DNA of 44,470 bases from Pelagibacteraceae bacterium AG-359-E06 (GTDB lineage Bacteria > Pseudomonadota > Alphaproteobacteria > Pelagibacterales > Pelagibacteraceae). Position 1 is the first letter of the stretch, and every line of letters begins with the position of its first letter. The notes under the pieces were generated by a model. That model was not told where the DNA came from, did not search any database, and saw nothing but the letters and a program-made list of their open reading frames with translations. The stretch spans positions 1 to 44,470 of the forward strand of contig QCET01000008.1 of assembly GCA_003280495.1 (NCBI GenBank), written 5' to 3'. The translations under genes and the position numbers were made by a program. Positions 18,501 through 26,732 of this stretch are shown in pieces.

Positions 18501-18973
18501 TTTATTTCATTAAGAAAAAAATCTACTTGTTCATCATTATTGTTTAGTATTAATTTATAAATTAAAGAGTTTGTTCCACCTGCCAATATAATTAAACCTT
18601 CACTAAACTTTACTAAATCATCAAATGGGCAATTTATGTCCTCATTTTCTTTTAACTCTAGATAAGATTTAGATGATAAATTAAGCATGTTTTCATATCC
18701 CTTTGCATCCTTAGCAATTATAGATACTTTTCCAATTGTATATTGATTATTGAAATTTAATTTAATATTAAGTTGATTGCCAATAACAGGTTGTGTTCCA
18801 GCTTTTGAGAGCTCATTAGAAAATTCAAGTGCTCCAGATAAATTATTAGTATCTGAAATTCCTGCAGCAAAAATTTTATTTTTTTTACAATACTCAGCTA
18901 ATTCAGATATTTTGACTGCACCTTCACATATTGAATATTGGCTATGAGTTTTATAATGTATAAATTCTCTCAC
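15563..18973 (-). CDS. dnaE: DNA polymerase III alpha subunit
   Basis: Catalytic subunit of the chromosomal replicase, DnaE1 family. The 1136 residues begin with a PHP domain ('YKTHSQYSICEGA' near 7-19), followed by the polymerase core with 'GPGRGSGAGSLVAW' near 363 and the catalytic 'PDFDIDF' near 399, 'ALYRPGPM' near 640, helix-hairpin-helix elements near 830-890 and a C-terminal OB fold near 980-1060. The start is GTG at 18973, which shares one base with the lolD stop (TAGTG). No in-frame ATG lies nearby and the PHP domain needs the region right after it. The lolC-lolD-dnaE-rpsB order is conserved in alphaproteobacteria. Confidence 0.97.
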   Translation of the reverse strand: MREFIHYKTHSQYSICEGAVKISELAEYCKKNKIFAAGISDTNNLSGALEFSNELSKAGTQPVIGNQLNIKLNFNNQYTIGKVSIIAKDAKGYENMLNLSSKSYLELKENEDINCPFDDLVKFSEGLIILAGGTNSLIYKLILNNNDEQVDFFLNEIKRKIKDDLYIEIQRHKEVNDNLIEKKLLFFSNKLSIPIIATHEVFYIEKDMYEAHDAYICVGEKTYVNEKKRLKYSSEHYLKSSDEMKLLFKDLPDALANNFNLIKKIKYFPKKCQPLLPNLKDNNINLDSAIKEQAYEGLKYRLENFVFKNITDENKKNSVDKLYNSRLKYELEIIIKMKFAGYFLIVSDYVKWAKKNFIPVGPGRGSGAGSLVAWCLSITDLDPIRFGLIFERFLNPDRISMPDFDIDFCQEGRDSVINYVKDKYQNKVAQIITFGKLQARMALRDIGRVIGLPYGRVDQLCKMIPFDPSRPLSLAESIAIEPRILQAQKEDQNIKKLINYSLKLEGLYRNIATHAAGIVIGDKDLKKIVPLYKDLSSNIPIPVTQFDMKSSEDAGLVKFDLLGLKTLTVIKKAVNFIKKDNPNFDISKLNLNDQETFDLLSSGETMGIFQLESSGMREVLKQLKPNKFEDIIALVALYRPGPMQNIPTYINRKHGKEKIDYIHPTLKTVLNETYGVIIYQEQVMQIAQTLSNFSASKADILRKAMGKKKSAEMERQKKDFIEGAIKNGISKDQATYIFQLVEKFAQYGFNKSHAAAYALIAYQTAYLKKHYPIYFFCASMNTELSNTDKLNLFYEELKKLKLKILPPCINNSFSEFLPNKSEEIYYALSAIKAVGYDSISKIVLEREKNGEYENLNDFLSRNSSKNLNKLQLEGLIKAGAFDCLEKNRRKIYESVPDLIKASKTSEVTSNNLNLFAEEKTSQVINLNDVKQWKESEIIEKEFESIGFFVSEHPLKNHSALLDDLKVITYKDFKLNSKLKTCVLSGTLMKLQEKKTARGSPYAIAKFTDLSQMFELFLFSENLIENRQYLKVGNSFIINTKKDLAKDGTERINVTRVFFIENLKPKNIKEINIFIDSSNSLKNLKNYLKNQKGSTIVNLKYKQDNLLYNFRLSKTRNVNYDDIKHLKSEGIDINIKN

Positions 18974-19647
18974 TAAGTAGAAATAACAGTTCTATTTTTA
19001 ATTGTAAGTTCTAAATCACATTTATTCACAAGGTCTCTATTATGAGTTGCAAAAATTATAGTTCTATTTTCTTTTTTTAATTCTTTAAGATAATTAATAA
19101 CTATTATGCTATTTTCGTTATCTAAATTTCCTGTTGGTTCATCTGCTAAAATAAGTTGTGGTTCGTTAATCAATGCTCTGGCTATAGCTACTCTTTGCTG
19201 TTCACCACCTGATAGTTGCGAAGGAAAGTAATTTGTCCTTTTAGATAAATTAAATTTACTTAAAAGCTCCTTACCCTTATTATAACAAAAATCATATTCA
19301 AAATTATTATTGTTTAACAATGGCAATATAACATTCTCAATTGCATTGAGATCATTTATCAAATTAAAATTTTGAAATAAAATTGAAATGTTATCTCTTC
19401 TATATCTATTTTTTTCTTTTTGGCTAGAAATATCCAATCTTTTACCGTTCAAGTGATATTCACCATCTACTTTACTATCTAACAATGAAAGTATATGTAA
19501 CAAGGTAGATTTGCCTGATCCTGAAGGTCCTGTCAATGCAACCAATACATTGTCTGGTAATCTAAAATTTATATTATTTAAAATATTTATTTTTTCCACA
19601 CTCTCATAAGTTTTCGACAAATTGATTATTTCTAGAAAATTATTCAT
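18973..19647 (-). CDS. lolD: Lipoprotein-releasing ABC transporter ATP-binding protein
   Basis: ATPase that powers release of lipoproteins from the inner membrane to the LolA carrier. The 224-residue protein has Walker A 'GPSGSGKST' (40-48), Q-loop 'LFQNFNLI' near 90, signature 'LSGGEQQRVAIARAL' near 143-157 and Walker B 'LILADEPTGNLD' near 162-173, ending in an H-loop 'FATHN'. It overlaps lolC by 8 bases and the dnaE GTG start by 1. Pairing with the adjacent permease makes the Lol assignment firmer than a generic MacB-type ATPase. Confidence 0.93.
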   Translation of the reverse strand: MNNFLEIINLSKTYESVEKINILNNINFRLPDNVLVALTGPSGSGKSTLLHILSLLDSKVDGEYHLNGKRLDISSQKEKNRYRRDNISILFQNFNLINDLNAIENVILPLLNNNNFEYDFCYNKGKELLSKFNLSKRTNYFPSQLSGGEQQRVAIARALINEPQLILADEPTGNLDNENSIIVINYLKELKKENRTIIFATHNRDLVNKCDLELTIKNRTVIST

Positions 19648-20869
19648 ATTTAAGATTTACTATTGGATCAACTTTTGATGCTTTAATTGCAGGTATTAAA
19701 GAAGCGATCACTGATATTAAGATTGAAAAAATGCTTATAAACAAAATGGTTTTGAAATCTAAGTTAGTTGGCATCTTGCTCAAAAAATAAATTTCTGCTG
19801 GAAATATTTCAATATTTAAAACATCGCTTAAAAATAATCTAATATTTTCAATATAATATGAGACTAAAACTCCAAGAAACACCCCAAAAACTGTACCTAA
19901 AATTCCTATTGATGATCCTGTAATTAAAAAAATTTTCGATATAGAAAAATTAGAAAAACCAAGTGTTTTTAAAATTGCTATTTCTTTGCTTTTGTTTTTT
20001 ACAAGTATCGTTAATCCAGATATAATATTAAATGTTGCTACTATTATTATTAAAGTCAAAATTATAAACATAACATTTCTTTCTACTCTTAATGCATCAT
20101 AAAATGTTTTATTATTGTCGGTCCAATGATAGATTTGCTTATCGTTAAAATTATTTTTTAACAATCTAGAAACTTCTTTTGATTTATTTATATTTTTTAA
20201 TCTTATTTCAATTTCTTTATTATCTAATTTTGAAAATTTATTCGATTGATCTAAGTTTCCAATGACGTAATTTGAGTCAAATTCATACAATCCAGTCTCA
20301 AATAAAAAAACAATTTTATATTTATATGATTGTGGTAATGTTCCTATCGGTGATGTTTCGGTTTTACTAGATAACAAAATTATATTGTCATTTTTATTTA
20401 AATTAAGTTTATTTGCTAAATCAATACCAATGGCAATTTCATTATTTGAAAAGTTAATTTCTCCAAAATTTTTTTGTTTTAAAACTTTTTGTAAATTACC
20501 AAATTCATTATCGTAACCTTTAAAAATCACGCCTTGGCTTAAATTACCTTTTAAAATTAATCCAGATCCATTTTGGATTAGTGATATAGTATTATACTTT
20601 ATGTTATTCTCATCTAATATATTTAAAATTTTATTATAATCTTCCTTATTTTTTCTAATATTTTCCACTGTTATATGAGGTTGAAAAGATAATAATTTTG
20701 AAATTAATTCATCTCTAAACCCATTCATTACTGACATAACAATAATTAAAGTTGCTACTCCCAAACAGATTCCGAGGAAAGAAAAGGCAGATATAATTTT
20801 TAAAATACCCTCTTTTTTTTTTGGTTTTAAATAACCTTTTAAAATTAATTTTTCAGATTTATTTAACAA
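19640..20869 (-). CDS. lolC: Lipoprotein-releasing ABC transporter permease (LolC/LolE family)
   Basis: Inner-membrane permease with four transmembrane helices: one near 27-48, then a large periplasmic domain (about 50-260), then three near 267-292, 312-342 and 372-395. The first helix region 'FLGICLGVATLIIVMSVMNGF' is split here as 'FLGICLGVATLII' and 'VMSVMNGF' and matches the LolC family closely. The only plausible start is TTG at 20869, because the conserved N-terminal segment 'KPKKKEG' needs it and the next Met is in helix one. It overlaps proS by 11 bases. Only one permease gene is present, so it probably works as a homodimer, as in many alphaproteobacteria. Confidence 0.92.
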   Translation of the reverse strand: MLNKSEKLILKGYLKPKKKEGILKIISAFSFLGICLGVATLIIVMSVMNGFRDELISKLLSFQPHITVENIRKNKEDYNKILNILDENNIKYNTISLIQNGSGLILKGNLSQGVIFKGYDNEFGNLQKVLKQKNFGEINFSNNEIAIGIDLANKLNLNKNDNIILLSSKTETSPIGTLPQSYKYKIVFLFETGLYEFDSNYVIGNLDQSNKFSKLDNKEIEIRLKNINKSKEVSRLLKNNFNDKQIYHWTDNNKTFYDALRVERNVMFIILTLIIIVATFNIISGLTILVKNKSKEIAILKTLGFSNFSISKIFLITGSSIGILGTVFGVFLGVLVSYYIENIRLFLSDVLNIEIFPAEIYFLSKMPTNLDFKTILFISIFSILISVIASLIPAIKASKVDPIVNLKYE

Positions 20870-22187
20870 TTTTATATTCTTTTTCTAATATATTAATTAA
20901 TTCTTTAATTTTAACTACTTTAGTATCTTTGCCTAGTTCTTTAAATTCAAATTCCTCATCTTTGTTTTTTGATCCAACAATAATTTGAAAAGGAATACCT
21001 ATTAGGTCAAAATTTTTGAATTTATTTGATGGATTATTTTCTGTATCATCTATGATAACTTCAAAATTATTTTTTAAAAGCTCATCATAAAGTTTAAATG
21101 CTTTTTTAGAAATTGAGTCATTTTTCTTACCTAAATTGATAATTGCAACGTGGAATGGCGTAATTGATTTTGGCCATTTCATAATATTATTATTATATTT
21201 AGCTTCTATAACTGCTCCCACTAATCTTGAAACTCCTATACCATATGATCCCATATAGACATTTACGTTTTTACCATCTTTTGAATTAACAATAGCATTA
21301 AGCGGTTTTGAATATTTTTGACCAAAATAAAAAATATGACCTACTTCAATACCTTTTTTTATCATTTGTGATTTTTTGGTAGTTATTTTTTCAAATTTAT
21401 CTTTATCGTGCATTTCAGTTGTGGCAGAATAATATTTAGAATAATGATTTGAAATCTCTAAAAAAGAATTCTCAGAATACTTCAAGTTTGAAGGGTCAAA
21501 ATTTAAAATATTTTTATCCAAAAAAATTTCACTTTCCCCTGTGTCAGCCAATATGATAAATTCATGTGATAAGTCCCCTCCTATAGGACCAGTTTCAGCT
21601 TTTGTAGGTATAGCTTTTAATTCTAATTTTTGAAAAGTTTTTAAATAACATAACATCATCCTGAAATATGATTTTTGAGCATCTTCTTTAGAAAGATCAA
21701 ATGAATATGTATCTTTCATTAAAAATTCACGGCAACGCATGATGCCGAATCTTGGTCTAATTTCATCTCTGAATTTCCATTGAATATGATACAGCATTAA
21801 TGGCAATGATTTATATGATTTAATATTATCTCTAAATAATTGAGTAATAAGTTCCTCGTTTGTTGGTCCATATAAAAGTTCGCGATCTTGACGATCTTTA
21901 AATCTTAACATCTCTTCTCCATAACTTTCGTATCTACCACTTTCTCTCCATATATCTGAGGACTGTATAGTGGGCATTAACATCTCTATAGCTCCAGATT
22001 TATCTTGTTCTTCTCTAACTACTTTTTCTATTTTCTTTAAAATTTTATAACCTAGTGGCAACCAGGAATATATACCTGCTGAAGATTGACGTATCATACC
22101 TATCCTTAACATCAGCTGATGAGATTTTATTTTTGCATCAGATGATATATCTTTTAATACTGGTAAAAAATATCTAGATAACTTCAT
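20859..22187 (-). CDS. proS: Prolyl-tRNA synthetase, short form
   Basis: Class II synthetase that charges tRNA-Pro. At 442 residues it is the compact alphaproteobacterial type lacking the large cis-editing (INS) domain found in the roughly 570-residue E. coli enzyme. Motif 2 region 'QIQWKFRDEIRPRFG' appears as 'WKFRDEIRPRFGIMR' near 137-151, and motif 3 as 'GSYGIGVSRLVGAV' near 318-331. The C-terminal anticodon-binding domain covers about 345-440. ATG at 22187 overlaps the 85-residue gene upstream by 4 bases. A separate trans-editing protein elsewhere would be expected. Confidence 0.95.
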   Translation of the reverse strand: MKLSRYFLPVLKDISSDAKIKSHQLMLRIGMIRQSSAGIYSWLPLGYKILKKIEKVVREEQDKSGAIEMLMPTIQSSDIWRESGRYESYGEEMLRFKDRQDRELLYGPTNEELITQLFRDNIKSYKSLPLMLYHIQWKFRDEIRPRFGIMRCREFLMKDTYSFDLSKEDAQKSYFRMMLCYLKTFQKLELKAIPTKAETGPIGGDLSHEFIILADTGESEIFLDKNILNFDPSNLKYSENSFLEISNHYSKYYSATTEMHDKDKFEKITTKKSQMIKKGIEVGHIFYFGQKYSKPLNAIVNSKDGKNVNVYMGSYGIGVSRLVGAVIEAKYNNNIMKWPKSITPFHVAIINLGKKNDSISKKAFKLYDELLKNNFEVIIDDTENNPSNKFKNFDLIGIPFQIIVGSKNKDEEFEFKELGKDTKVVKIKELINILEKEYKIVK

Positions 22188-22441
22188 AATTTTGTTAGAA
22201 AATCTCTAATATTTATTACATTAAAATATGATAAAATAAATATAATAGTAAACAAAATGCTTGTTATTATTGTTGTATAAAATACCTTTTTTAAAATTCT
22301 CGGATTAGACGGTGCTCCTGGCTCTGTTCCGGGATAAATTTTTTTATCATCTAATTGAGATTTTATCTTAAAGGGTAACAATAAAAAAAGAATAATCCAC
22401 CACAATATAACATAAGTAACTATGGAGCCTGTAATTGACAT
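22184..22441 (-). CDS. Small membrane protein, DUF1467 family
   Basis: An 85-residue inner-membrane protein of unknown function with two hydrophobic helices (about 6-25 and 52-76). Between them is a conserved loop 'YPGTEPGAPSNPRI' (36-49), typical of the alphaproteobacterial DUF1467 family, which is often found next to proS and the lol genes. It overlaps proS by 4 bases (ATGA) and its ATG shares one base with the hom stop (TAATG), so it is translated with both. No catalytic motif is visible. The family call is from memory of its signature loop. Confidence 0.8.
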   Translation of the reverse strand: MSITGSIVTYVILWWIILFLLLPFKIKSQLDDKKIYPGTEPGAPSNPRILKKVFYTTIITSILFTIIFILSYFNVINIRDFLTKL

Positions 22442-23733
22442 TAAAGTTTATTTTGGTCTCTAATTCTAATTAATACAGTTTTCTTAAAAATAGATTTATT
22501 TTTAGTGAAGCTTTTCATCGCTTTCATTACATTAATTTCTTTAGCATAATGAGTTATAAGAACTATATTGGATAAATTATTTTTTGGCTTTTGAACTAGA
22601 TTTCTAACGGAAATGTTATTTCTTGCAAAAATTGACGCGATTTTATATAAAACTCCTTTTTTATCATTTACAAGTATTCTTATATAATATTTACATTCAT
22701 GGTTGTTAAAGTTATATTTTTTAAAATTTTTTTTTGTTTTAGGGCTATGTCCGAATGAAAAATCATCATTTCCAACCATAATAGATGATATATCTGATAT
22801 GATGGCTGAGGTTGTTGGCCCTTTTCCTGCTCCTTCCCCTTCATAAATTGTTCTTCCTATTGGTGCTCCATCTACGACTATTGCATTTGTTACACCATTT
22901 ATATTTGCAATATCTAAAGATGAAGGTATGAGACAAGGATGGACTCTTTGCTTAATGTAATTACCTATTTTTTCAGATATTGCCAATAATTTAATCTTTA
23001 ATCCTAATTCTTTTGCAAAATTAATATCATCTATAGTAACATTAGTAATACCCTCGACTATAAATCCTTTGTTTAATATTTTACAACCAAAACAAATTGA
23101 ACTTAAAATTGAAATTTTTTCTGCTGCATCAATACCTTTAACATCTGAACTTGGATTTCTTTCCGCGTATCCTAATTTTTGAGCTTTAATTAACGCATCT
23201 TTAAATGAAATATTTTTATCTTCCATTTCAGATAAAATATAATTTGTCGTGCCATTTAAAATACCATAAACATGGAAAATTTTGTTTGCTATGAGGCCCT
23301 GTTTAATTGACCTGATAATTGGTATCCCTCCACCGACAGATGCCTCAAATAGTAAATTGACAGCATTTTTTTCTGCTAAGATAGATAATTGATCCCCGTA
23401 CTTTGCAATCAAAGATTTATTAGCTGTAACAACATGTTTTTTATTTTTTAAAGACTCAAAAACCAATTTTTTGGCTATACCTTTGTTTCCTCCAACTAAT
23501 TCTATAATTATATCAATATTTTTATTTTTGGTAAGTGAAAGAGGATTTTTTTCCCATTTGTTTTTTGATAATTTTATACCTCTTTTTTTTTTATAATTTT
23601 TAGCTGATACTTTAATTATATTTAATTTAAAGCCTGTTTTTTTCTTAATAATATCTTTATTCTTATTTAAGCTTTTATATACTTCAGTTCCTATATTTCC
23701 CAATCCAACTATAGCTAAATTAAAAGTTTTCAT
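22441..23733 (-). CDS. hom: Homoserine dehydrogenase
   Basis: Reduces aspartate semialdehyde to homoserine for threonine and methionine. The 430-residue protein has an N-terminal Rossmann motif 'VGLGNIG' (9-15), a catalytic domain with 'ILNGTTNYIL' near 160, 'NPSSDVKGIDAAEKI' near 195 and 'GEGAGKGPTTSAIISDI' near 301, and a C-terminal ACT domain (about 350-425) that usually senses threonine. Monofunctional, with no aspartokinase fusion. Only 1 base separates it from argC upstream. In many alphaproteobacteria glpX and recJ follow hom; here DUF1467 does. Confidence 0.95.
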   Translation of the reverse strand: MKTFNLAIVGLGNIGTEVYKSLNKNKDIIKKKTGFKLNIIKVSAKNYKKKRGIKLSKNKWEKNPLSLTKNKNIDIIIELVGGNKGIAKKLVFESLKNKKHVVTANKSLIAKYGDQLSILAEKNAVNLLFEASVGGGIPIIRSIKQGLIANKIFHVYGILNGTTNYILSEMEDKNISFKDALIKAQKLGYAERNPSSDVKGIDAAEKISILSSICFGCKILNKGFIVEGITNVTIDDINFAKELGLKIKLLAISEKIGNYIKQRVHPCLIPSSLDIANINGVTNAIVVDGAPIGRTIYEGEGAGKGPTTSAIISDISSIMVGNDDFSFGHSPKTKKNFKKYNFNNHECKYYIRILVNDKKGVLYKIASIFARNNISVRNLVQKPKNNLSNIVLITHYAKEINVMKAMKSFTKNKSIFKKTVLIRIRDQNKL

Positions 23734-23734
23734 T

Positions 23735-24739
23735 TTATGTTAGAGATAAGTTTTCCTCAAAATCAAATCTTATGTTGAAATTTTGAACTGCTTGGCCACT
23801 TGCACCTTTTAGTAAATTATCAATTGAGGAAGATATTATAAATGAGTTTGGGAGTCTATTTTCATTTATAGATATGTTGCAATAATTAGTATTAATAACC
23901 TCATTTGTGTTGATTAGTTTTTTTTTATAAAACCTTATAAATTCCGAATTTTTATAAAAATTTAATAAGCACTCAGAAAGTTTGATTAAATTGAAATTAG
24001 ATTTTATGTATATTGTTGACAAAATTCCTCTAAATGTAGGTATTAAGTGAGGAGTGAAATTAATTTGTGTTTTATTATCAATATACATATTTAAATACTC
24101 CTCAATTTCTGGAACATGTCTATGATTAGACAACCCGTAAATAGCAATATTTTTTTCAATTTGAGGATATAATTTAGTATTTAAAGTTTTTTTACCTGCA
24201 CCAGAATAACCAGATTTACTATCTATTATAATTTCATTTGAATTTATTAAATTTTCTTTTAACAAAGGTATCAAAGGCAATAAAATAGATGTAGGGTAGC
24301 AACCCGGACATGCAATTAAATTGCTTTTTTTTATTTCTTCTCTAAATATTTCAGACAGTCCATAAACTGCTTTTTTAAGTAAATTTTTAGCTTCGTGTTT
24401 TACATTATACCAATTCTCATAAGTTTCGGCATTTGATAATCTAAAATCTGCAGATAGATCTAATATAACTAAATTCTCATTAACCGATTTTATAATATTT
24501 TGTGAGTGTGTGTGAGGCATTGCAGAAAATAAAACATCACAATCATTTATTAATTTAACATCAATTTTTTTAAAATTAGGTAACTTGTGCTTTTTGATTA
24601 AGTCTGTGTCCTGACTTTCTAAATTATTTACAAAAAGATGTATTATTTCTACATAAGGATGTTTAACAAGTAATTTTATTAATTCCTGCCCAACAAATCC
24701 AGATGCTCCGGCTACACAAACTTTTAATTTTTTATTCAT
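23735..24739 (-). CDS. argC: N-acetyl-gamma-glutamyl-phosphate reductase
   Basis: Third step of arginine synthesis. The 334-residue protein has an NADP-binding 'VAGASGFVGQEL' (9-20), 'DLSADFR' (94-100) and the catalytic Cys147 in 'ACPGCYPT' (143-150), with a catalytic His in 'SNHRHVPEIEE' near 205. This is the longer (type 1) ArgC. A 50-base gap upstream separates it from rpsI, and a TTGTTT/TAAATA pair with 16-base spacing there could be a weak internal promoter. The rplM-rpsI-argC order is an alphaproteobacterial habit. Confidence 0.95.
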   Translation of the reverse strand: MNKKLKVCVAGASGFVGQELIKLLVKHPYVEIIHLFVNNLESQDTDLIKKHKLPNFKKIDVKLINDCDVLFSAMPHTHSQNIIKSVNENLVILDLSADFRLSNAETYENWYNVKHEAKNLLKKAVYGLSEIFREEIKKSNLIACPGCYPTSILLPLIPLLKENLINSNEIIIDSKSGYSGAGKKTLNTKLYPQIEKNIAIYGLSNHRHVPEIEEYLNMYIDNKTQINFTPHLIPTFRGILSTIYIKSNFNLIKLSECLLNFYKNSEFIRFYKKKLINTNEVINTNYCNISINENRLPNSFIISSSIDNLLKGASGQAVQNFNIRFDFEENLSLT

Positions 24740-24789
24740 AATAAATATTTATATTGATTTGTCTTAAAAACAATGAAATTGAAAAAAAA

Positions 24790-25200
24790 TTACCTTTTTG
24801 AGAACTGGAATCTTCTTCGTGCTTTACGTTGACCGTATTTTTTTCTTTCAACAGTTCTTGAGTCTCTGGTAAGTAATTTATTCTTTTTTATGCTTTTTCT
24901 ACATGTTGGATCAATACCAACCAATGCTTTTGAAATTCCGTGAGTAATTGCTCCGGCTTGACCACTCATACCGCCACCACTTACTGTAGCAAAAATATCG
25001 TAATTGTTTTTGGTTTTTGTAATATCAAATGGTTTTTCTATTACTAATTGATGTACAGGTCTTTTAAAATATTCGTTATACTTTTTGCCGTTGATTGTGA
25101 TTTTACCATCACCTTTGAGAATCCAAACTCTTGCTATCGACTCTTTTCTTTTTCCGGTTGCATAAATAGCATCTTTTGAAATTTTAATATTTTCGTTCAT
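24790..25200 (-). CDS. rpsI: 30S ribosomal protein S9
   Basis: Small-subunit protein whose C-terminal tail reaches the P-site tRNA. The 136-residue protein has 'ATGKRKESIARVW' (14-26), 'VSGGGMSGQAGAI' near 73 and the typical basic tail 'RRRFQFSKR' ending in Lys-Arg. It begins 1 base after the rplM stop, the universal L13-S9 pair. Confidence 0.97.
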   Translation of the reverse strand: MNENIKISKDAIYATGKRKESIARVWILKGDGKITINGKKYNEYFKRPVHQLVIEKPFDITKTKNNYDIFATVSGGGMSGQAGAITHGISKALVGIDPTCRKSIKKNKLLTRDSRTVERKKYGQRKARRRFQFSKR

Positions 25201-25201
25201 T

Positions 25202-25657
25202 TTAATTATTAATTTTATTTTTTTTGTTCATTTTTTCCATATCAAGTATTTTTAAATCTTGAGATTTGTGTGGATGATTATCAGCAGGATAAATTTTAAG
25301 TTTTGTTAGTTGCTTTTTTGCTAATGGCCCCCCTGGTAACATTCTTTTAACAGCAAGTTTTAAGATATCTTCGGGTTTATTTTTCATTAAATCATTTGGT
25401 GTAGTTGATTTTATTCCACCAGGATAACCAGTGTGCTTAAAATATTGCTTATTGGTTAGTTTAGCGCCTGTAAATTTAATTTTTTTTGCATTAGTTACTA
25501 CAACGTAATCGCCAACTAATTTATTTGGTGTATAACAAGTTTTATTTTTTCCTCTTAAAATCTTAGATATTTCGGCAGCTAACCTACCAACAACTAAATT
25601 GGTTGCATCAATATGTAACCATGAACTTACAAAATCTTTTTTTAAATTATTGCTCAT
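25202..25657 (-). CDS. rplM: 50S ribosomal protein L13
   Basis: Early-assembly large-subunit protein. The 151 residues include 'WLHIDATNLVVGRLAAEIS' (14-32, seen as 'DATNLVVGRLA'), 'GDYVVVTNAKKIKFTG' near 46, 'HTGYPGG' near 71 and 'VKRMLPGGPLAKKQL' near 103. It starts 13 bases after the ctaA stop and is followed at once by rpsI. In E. coli L13 represses its own mRNA; the short spacer upstream here leaves no space for an obvious leader. Confidence 0.97.
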   Translation of the reverse strand: MSNNLKKDFVSSWLHIDATNLVVGRLAAEISKILRGKNKTCYTPNKLVGDYVVVTNAKKIKFTGAKLTNKQYFKHTGYPGGIKSTTPNDLMKNKPEDILKLAVKRMLPGGPLAKKQLTKLKIYPADNHPHKSQDLKILDMEKMNKKNKINN

Positions 25658-25670
25658 TTTGACAAGGTAA

Positions 25671-26702
25671 TTAATCTTTTACTTCGTTATTGTCAATTAA
25701 ATTTGAAGATCTGTATATAGCAATCAAGATTGTAGAAATTAATAAAATTGATCCAATTTGATGAAGGCTTGCTAAATAAATATTTAACCCAGATAATAAA
25801 GTCGAAATTCCCAAGATTATTTGAAATAAAACAGCTAAAAAAATATAATTAAAATATTTTACAGGAATATTCTTATGTTTACGATTATTTAAGTATGAAA
25901 AAACAAAAATAATGCAAATTAAGTAAGCTAGAATTCTATGATAAAATTGAACGTATGAATGATTATTTAAACTTTCCAATGTAAATATAGAGTAAAGATT
26001 TATATCATCAGCAATAAAGCTTTCATTCATTAACGGCCATGTTTGATATATAAGGCCCGCATCCAAACCTGAAACAAATGCTCCAAAGATAATCTGCATG
26101 TAAGTTGCCAATAGTAAAATTATTAAATATAAATTCGATTTATTTATTTTTATTAGTAAGTATCTATTTTGATAATTTAATAATAACCAAAATAACAAAG
26201 AATATATTATAATCGCTGTAAATAAATGCATTGCAAGTCTAAAGTGACTCACATCTACATTTTTAACTAAACCACTCTTAACCATGTACCAGCCTATAAA
26301 ACCTTGAAGAAAAAATAAGAAGCAAACACCCATGCTTAAAATCAATTTTTGATATCTAATTTCTTTCTTAAAAATAAAGAATATCATTGGAACTACAAAT
26401 AAAATTACAGTCAACCTTGCAAGTATCCTATGAGCATATTCCCACCAAAAAATGATTTTAAATTCAGATAAACTCATGTTGTAATTAATTAATTTATATT
26501 CAGGTATTTGCTTGTACAATTCGAAGTAATCTAGCCATGTTTGTTGATTTAAAGGAGGAAGAATTCCCGTAAAAATTTCCCAATTAGTAATTGATAAACC
26601 CGAATCAGTTAATCTAGTTAATCCACCAACAATAATTAAAATCAGTAATGTTACACAACAGGATAATAACCAATATAAATGAACTTTATTTTGATAAAAC
26701 AT
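25671..26702 (-). CDS. ctaA: Heme A synthase (CtaA/COX15)
   Basis: Inner-membrane enzyme that oxidises heme O to heme A for the aa3-type cytochrome c oxidase. The 343-residue protein has about eight transmembrane segments. Diagnostic elements are 'GGLTRLTDSGLSITNW' near 26-41, a His in 'WEYAHRILARL' near 87, 'HFRLAMHL' near 153, 'AFVSGLDAG' near 207, 'YHRILAYLI' near 254 and 'LHQIGSILLI' near 315. These histidines bind heme in the family. It is the first gene of the long minus-strand run; 30 bases separate its start from the divergent chorismate mutase-like gene. Confidence 0.95.
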   Translation of the reverse strand: MFYQNKVHLYWLLSCCVTLLILIIVGGLTRLTDSGLSITNWEIFTGILPPLNQQTWLDYFELYKQIPEYKLINYNMSLSEFKIIFWWEYAHRILARLTVILFVVPMIFFIFKKEIRYQKLILSMGVCFLFFLQGFIGWYMVKSGLVKNVDVSHFRLAMHLFTAIIIYSLLFWLLLNYQNRYLLIKINKSNLYLIILLLATYMQIIFGAFVSGLDAGLIYQTWPLMNESFIADDINLYSIFTLESLNNHSYVQFYHRILAYLICIIFVFSYLNNRKHKNIPVKYFNYIFLAVLFQIILGISTLLSGLNIYLASLHQIGSILLISTILIAIYRSSNLIDNNEVKD

Positions 26703-26732
26703 TATTATATGATTTATATCTTATTTATAATT

